Assembly: GCA_002377985.1 (NCBI GenBank)
Contig: DFQW01000055.1
Span: 1-7,989, forward strand
Origin: Halieaceae bacterium UBA3479
Lineage (GTDB): Bacteria > Pseudomonadota > Gammaproteobacteria > Pseudomonadales > Halieaceae
DNA: 7,989 nucleotides
Direction of reading: 5' to 3'
Both the position numbers and the translations under genes were made by a program. Positions 6,195 through 7,989 of this stretch are shown piece by piece; position 1 is the first letter of the stretch, and each line of letters begins with the position of its first letter. The notes under the pieces are model-generated. The model worked only from the letters and a program-made list of their open reading frames with translations. It ran no database searches and had not been told where the DNA came from.

Positions 6195-6223
6195 AAAAAG
6201 CCCCGGCAACGCCGGGGCTTTTT
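6195..6223 (-). terminator. Strong intrinsic terminator between yccA and tusD
   Basis: A 13-bp uninterrupted stem is formed by 6195-6207 (A5 then GCCCCGGC) and 6211-6223 (GCCGGGGC then T5), with a 3-nt AAC loop. Read leftward, the stem's 3' arm ends in a T run, the normal form for stopping yccA transcription 18 nt after its stop codon. A/T tracts flank both sides, so it could act in either direction. The hairpin ends about 11 nt before the tusD start codon. Confidence 0.88.
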
Positions 6224-6240
6224 TAAACCGGAAGGCTTGC

Positions 6241-6924
6241 TCAGTCATCGCCACCGGTAAACACGGCGATCAGGTGCAGCAAGTGAATGAAAATGTTGAA
6301 AATGTTGAGATACAGTCCCACCGTCGCGCGAATGTAGTTGGTCTCGCCACCTTGAATAATGCGGCTGGTATCAAACAGTATCAGGCCGGCCATGATCATG
6401 ATGACTACCGCTGAAATGGTGATCGAAAGGGCGGGGATCGCAAGAAAGATATTCGCAATCATAGCAACCAAGGCCACGATCAGGCCTGTGAACAAAAAAC
6501 CACCAAGGTACGAGAAGTCTTTCTTGGTGTTGAGCGCATAGGCTGACAGTGAGAAGAATATCAGCGCCGTGCCGCCAAGGGCTTGTAAAACCATGGTAGG
6601 CCCGTTATCCATGGCTAAATAGAACGAAAGCATCGGGCCAATGGAGGCACCCCACACGCCGGTGAAGGCGAAAATGGCGGGTAGACCCTTGGCAGAATCG
6701 GCCATTTTGTGCACAACGAATAGCAAGACAAAGCCAACGAGCATGAGAACCAGTGCCATCCCCTGTGGCAGATTCATCAGGACTGACATGGTCGCGGTAA
6801 GTGCGCTGAATGCCAGCGTGAGCCCAAGAAGCCAGTAGGTATTGCTCAATACCTTGTTGGTGCTGACGATGCTGGCGGCGGGGTCAATGCCAACGGCGCT
6901 GGTATATACTGGTTTGTCACTCAT
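6241..6924 (-). CDS. yccA: Bax inhibitor-1 / YccA family membrane protein
   Basis: This 227-residue inner-membrane protein has seven predicted membrane segments (about 30-50, 56-73, 82-104, 111-130, 137-162, 167-185, 203-223) and a short cytoplasmic N-terminus. Family motifs are TNKVLSNTYWLLGLTLAFSALTA (22-44), ALGGTALIFFSLSAYAL (115-131), DFSYLGGFLFTGLIV (136-150), and AGLILFDTSRIIQGGETNYIRATVGLYLNIFN (179-210), very like E. coli YccA. In E. coli YccA interacts with, is degraded by and restrains the FtsH protease; the same role is inferred here. Start ATG has GGAG (6935-6938 on the - strand) 10 nt upstream. In E. coli yccA also neighbours tusE, so the linkage with sulfur-relay genes is conserved. 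A strong terminator follows the gene. Confidence 0.95.
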   Translation of the reverse strand: MSDKPVYTSAVGIDPAASIVSTNKVLSNTYWLLGLTLAFSALTATMSVLMNLPQGMALVLMLVGFVLLFVVHKMADSAKGLPAIFAFTGVWGASIGPMLSFYLAMDNGPTMVLQALGGTALIFFSLSAYALNTKKDFSYLGGFLFTGLIVALVAMIANIFLAIPALSITISAVVIMIMAGLILFDTSRIIQGGETNYIRATVGLYLNIFNIFIHLLHLIAVFTGGDD

Positions 6925-6957
6925 ATTGCGTACGCTCCGTGCGGTAGGTATAGGGTA

Positions 6958-6986
6958 ATAATAGGGTCTGTTAGTGGGGAATCCAA
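6958..6986 (-). promoter_or_regulatory. Candidate sigma70-type promoter for yccA
   Basis: On the - strand TTGGAT (6986-6981) and TATTAT (6963-6958) are separated by exactly 17 nt. They lie 34 nt or more upstream of the yccA start, with a GGAG ribosome site between. Both hexamers are reasonable but imperfect matches. The rest of the 205-nt gap (6925-7129) holds no credible gene. Confidence 0.45.
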
Positions 6987-7129
6987 GGGCGACGATTACC
7001 GATTTTCTCCACCATTGGGCGCGGTCAGGTCTGAGTAATCGGGCGCTGAGACAAGCGGTCCGACGATACTTTCCCTCTCTGTCAGCGCACGAGCGGGCCA
7101 GGGCGCCCTTGTGATTTATCGGCTGTGAT

Positions 7130-7846
7130 TCATGGCACGGTGGTAAAGACCACGCTGACTGAGGCCGTTACCTGCAGTTGCCCCGGTTCGTAGCGCGGAG
7201 CTGCGTCCGCCGACATTGCCTCCGTGGCGGCTCGTCCCATAACAGGAAAGATCGGCGGGGCTCTGAAGCCCGTGCTGATTGTTTCGGGCGGGCCCAGGTT
7301 GAGCCCGCTCGCCAATGCTAACGCGCGAGCATCTTCTAACGCACTGAGATAGGCCTGCTTCAGCGCGGCTGCTCTTGCCGCTTCGATTTCGCCGCTACCA
7401 TAGACCGGACCATCCAGTTGGGTAGCGCCCGCTTGTGAGAGCATCTGCAGCGCCTCACCCACTTTATCGAGATCCAAAAGCCGAAAAGAGAACTCCCGCG
7501 TGGCCTCGTAGCCCAACAGTTCCTGAGTTTCGGTGACGGAATTCCAGCGATAGCGCGGCTGAATGCGAAGCTGACCCGCGTTAATACTAGGCGGATCTGC
7601 TGGCAGGCGTTCAATCGTGGCGAGTAGCGCATTCATCGCCGCATCGACCCTTTCCTGGGCAGCGGCCGGAGTCTGGCTGGAGAGCTGGGTTACGGAGCCA
7701 CTCAAGGTGGTAAATTCCGGCATGATTTCTACCATACCCCGGCCCTCGACGGAGATTGTTTGTGCCGCGACAGGCGCCGCGAGCAAACACAACGATATAA
7801 GGGCGATGGGTCTTAAGATGGCGCCTAAAAGGGGGAGGGCCGTCAA
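7130..7846 (-). CDS. SIMPL domain-containing (DUF541) periplasmic protein
   Basis: This 238-residue exported protein has an N-terminal signal peptide: Arg12, then the hydrophobic stretch PIALISLCLLAAPVAA (13-28), with likely cleavage after VAA before Gln29. The mature part begins ISVEGRGMVEIMPEFTTLSGSV (31-52), the standard opening of the SIMPL/DUF541 domain. Further blocks are LRIQPRYRWNSVTETQELLGYEATREFSFRLLDLDKVGEAL, GPVYGSGEIEAARAAALKQAYLSALEDARALALASGL and the closing LQVTASVSVVFTTVP. The family includes E. coli YggE, tied to oxidative stress. No enzymatic activity is established. The start is TTG at 7846, supported by GAGGAA six nt upstream; there is no ATG alternative that keeps the signal peptide. 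The cysteine at residue 20 follows Leu, so it is not a lipobox. Confidence 0.92.
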   Translation of the reverse strand: MTALPLLGAILRPIALISLCLLAAPVAAQTISVEGRGMVEIMPEFTTLSGSVTQLSSQTPAAAQERVDAAMNALLATIERLPADPPSINAGQLRIQPRYRWNSVTETQELLGYEATREFSFRLLDLDKVGEALQMLSQAGATQLDGPVYGSGEIEAARAAALKQAYLSALEDARALALASGLNLGPPETISTGFRAPPIFPVMGRAATEAMSADAAPRYEPGQLQVTASVSVVFTTVP

Positions 7847-7852
7847 TGTTGG

Positions 7853-7858
7853 TTCCTC
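7853..7858 (-). promoter_or_regulatory. Ribosome binding site deciding the TTG start of the SIMPL gene
   Basis: GAGGAA on the - strand ends 6 nt before TTG at 7846. It is the best Shine-Dalgarno at this gene's 5' end, and the TTG keeps an intact signal peptide. Confidence 0.6.
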
Positions 7859-7970
7859 GAAGCTGTGTTGTGGGGATCTGACTCCCGCGAATATCCTAAG
7901 TTCCTCTTCGGGTATTACCGCACAACGTCCGCGGGATGGCTAGCTTCAACGTTTTCAGGAGCCTACATTG

Positions 7971-7989
7971 ATGCCGACAGGAGACTTAT
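7971..7989 (+). CDS. Possible 5' end of an unidentified gene, cut by the window edge
   Basis: ATG at 7971 is preceded at 9-nt spacing by AGGAG (7957-7961) and reads MPTGDL to the edge. A TTG directly before it (7968) is in frame. The gene would be divergent from the SIMPL gene, with about 124 nt between the two starts. Six residues are too few to identify a product or to prove the frame stays open; the call rests on the ribosome site and the otherwise empty divergent gap. Confidence 0.42.

Noticed and set aside
6064..6414. 116-codon + strand open frame
   Set aside because: It runs antisense across tusD, the terminator hairpin and the yccA 3' end, with low-complexity, family-unlike translation.
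7784..7789. Lipoprotein lipobox in the SIMPL protein
   Set aside because: The residue before the cysteine is leucine, unsuitable for signal peptidase II, and a good VAA cleavage site follows.
1..7989. Defence system, prophage, insertion sequence, CRISPR or RNA genes
   Set aside because: No repeats, transposase, integrase, tRNA-like or CRISPR-like sequences were found. Nearly all the sequence is accounted for by recognisable housekeeping or metabolic genes.

Overview
The window looks like a chromosomal segment of a gammaproteobacterium. A yccA-type Bax-inhibitor-1 gene sits directly upstream of a complete tusDCB-tusE sulfur-relay set. An E. coli-like TrmA of almost the same length as the enterobacterial enzyme follows. 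Base composition is moderately GC-rich, and the genes are tightly packed with several GTG and TTG starts. No insertion sequence, phage gene, CRISPR array, tRNA or rRNA is visible. Species cannot be named from the sequence alone. A marine or free-living heterotroph is a guess based on the catabolic-type enzymes.

Layout, + strand (1-2920). A cyclase-family metallohydrolase enters from the left edge and is 5'-incomplete. A small extradiol-dioxygenase-like VOC protein follows 7 nt later. After a 130-nt gap come a dimeric all-alpha dUTPase and an alpha/beta hydrolase, joined by a 4-nt ATGA overlap. A weak hairpin lies in the convergent gap that follows.

Layout, - strand (2974-6183). Seven genes are read leftward with almost no spacing: tusD, tusC, tusB, tusE, trmA, a pterin-4a-carbinolamine dehydratase and a DUF1993 protein. 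The first four form the TusBCD/TusE sulfur relay that feeds MnmA for 2-thiolation of U34 in tRNA. TrmA makes m5U54 in the T-loop. The block is therefore mainly a tRNA-modification operon carrying two metabolic or unknown passengers. In front of it, a near-perfect terminator hairpin ends about 11 nt before the tusD start codon and separates tusD from yccA.

Layout, right end. yccA (6241-6924, -) has a plausible sigma70-type promoter in a 205-nt gap. Upstream of it is a secreted SIMPL-domain protein (7130-7846, -). It is divergent from the first few codons of an unidentified + strand gene that leaves the window at 7989.

I see no convincing new defence, mobile or toxin system. The points most worth following are the terminator placed against the tusD start, the extension of the tus operon into trmA/PCD/DUF1993, and the dUTPase-hydrolase translational coupling.
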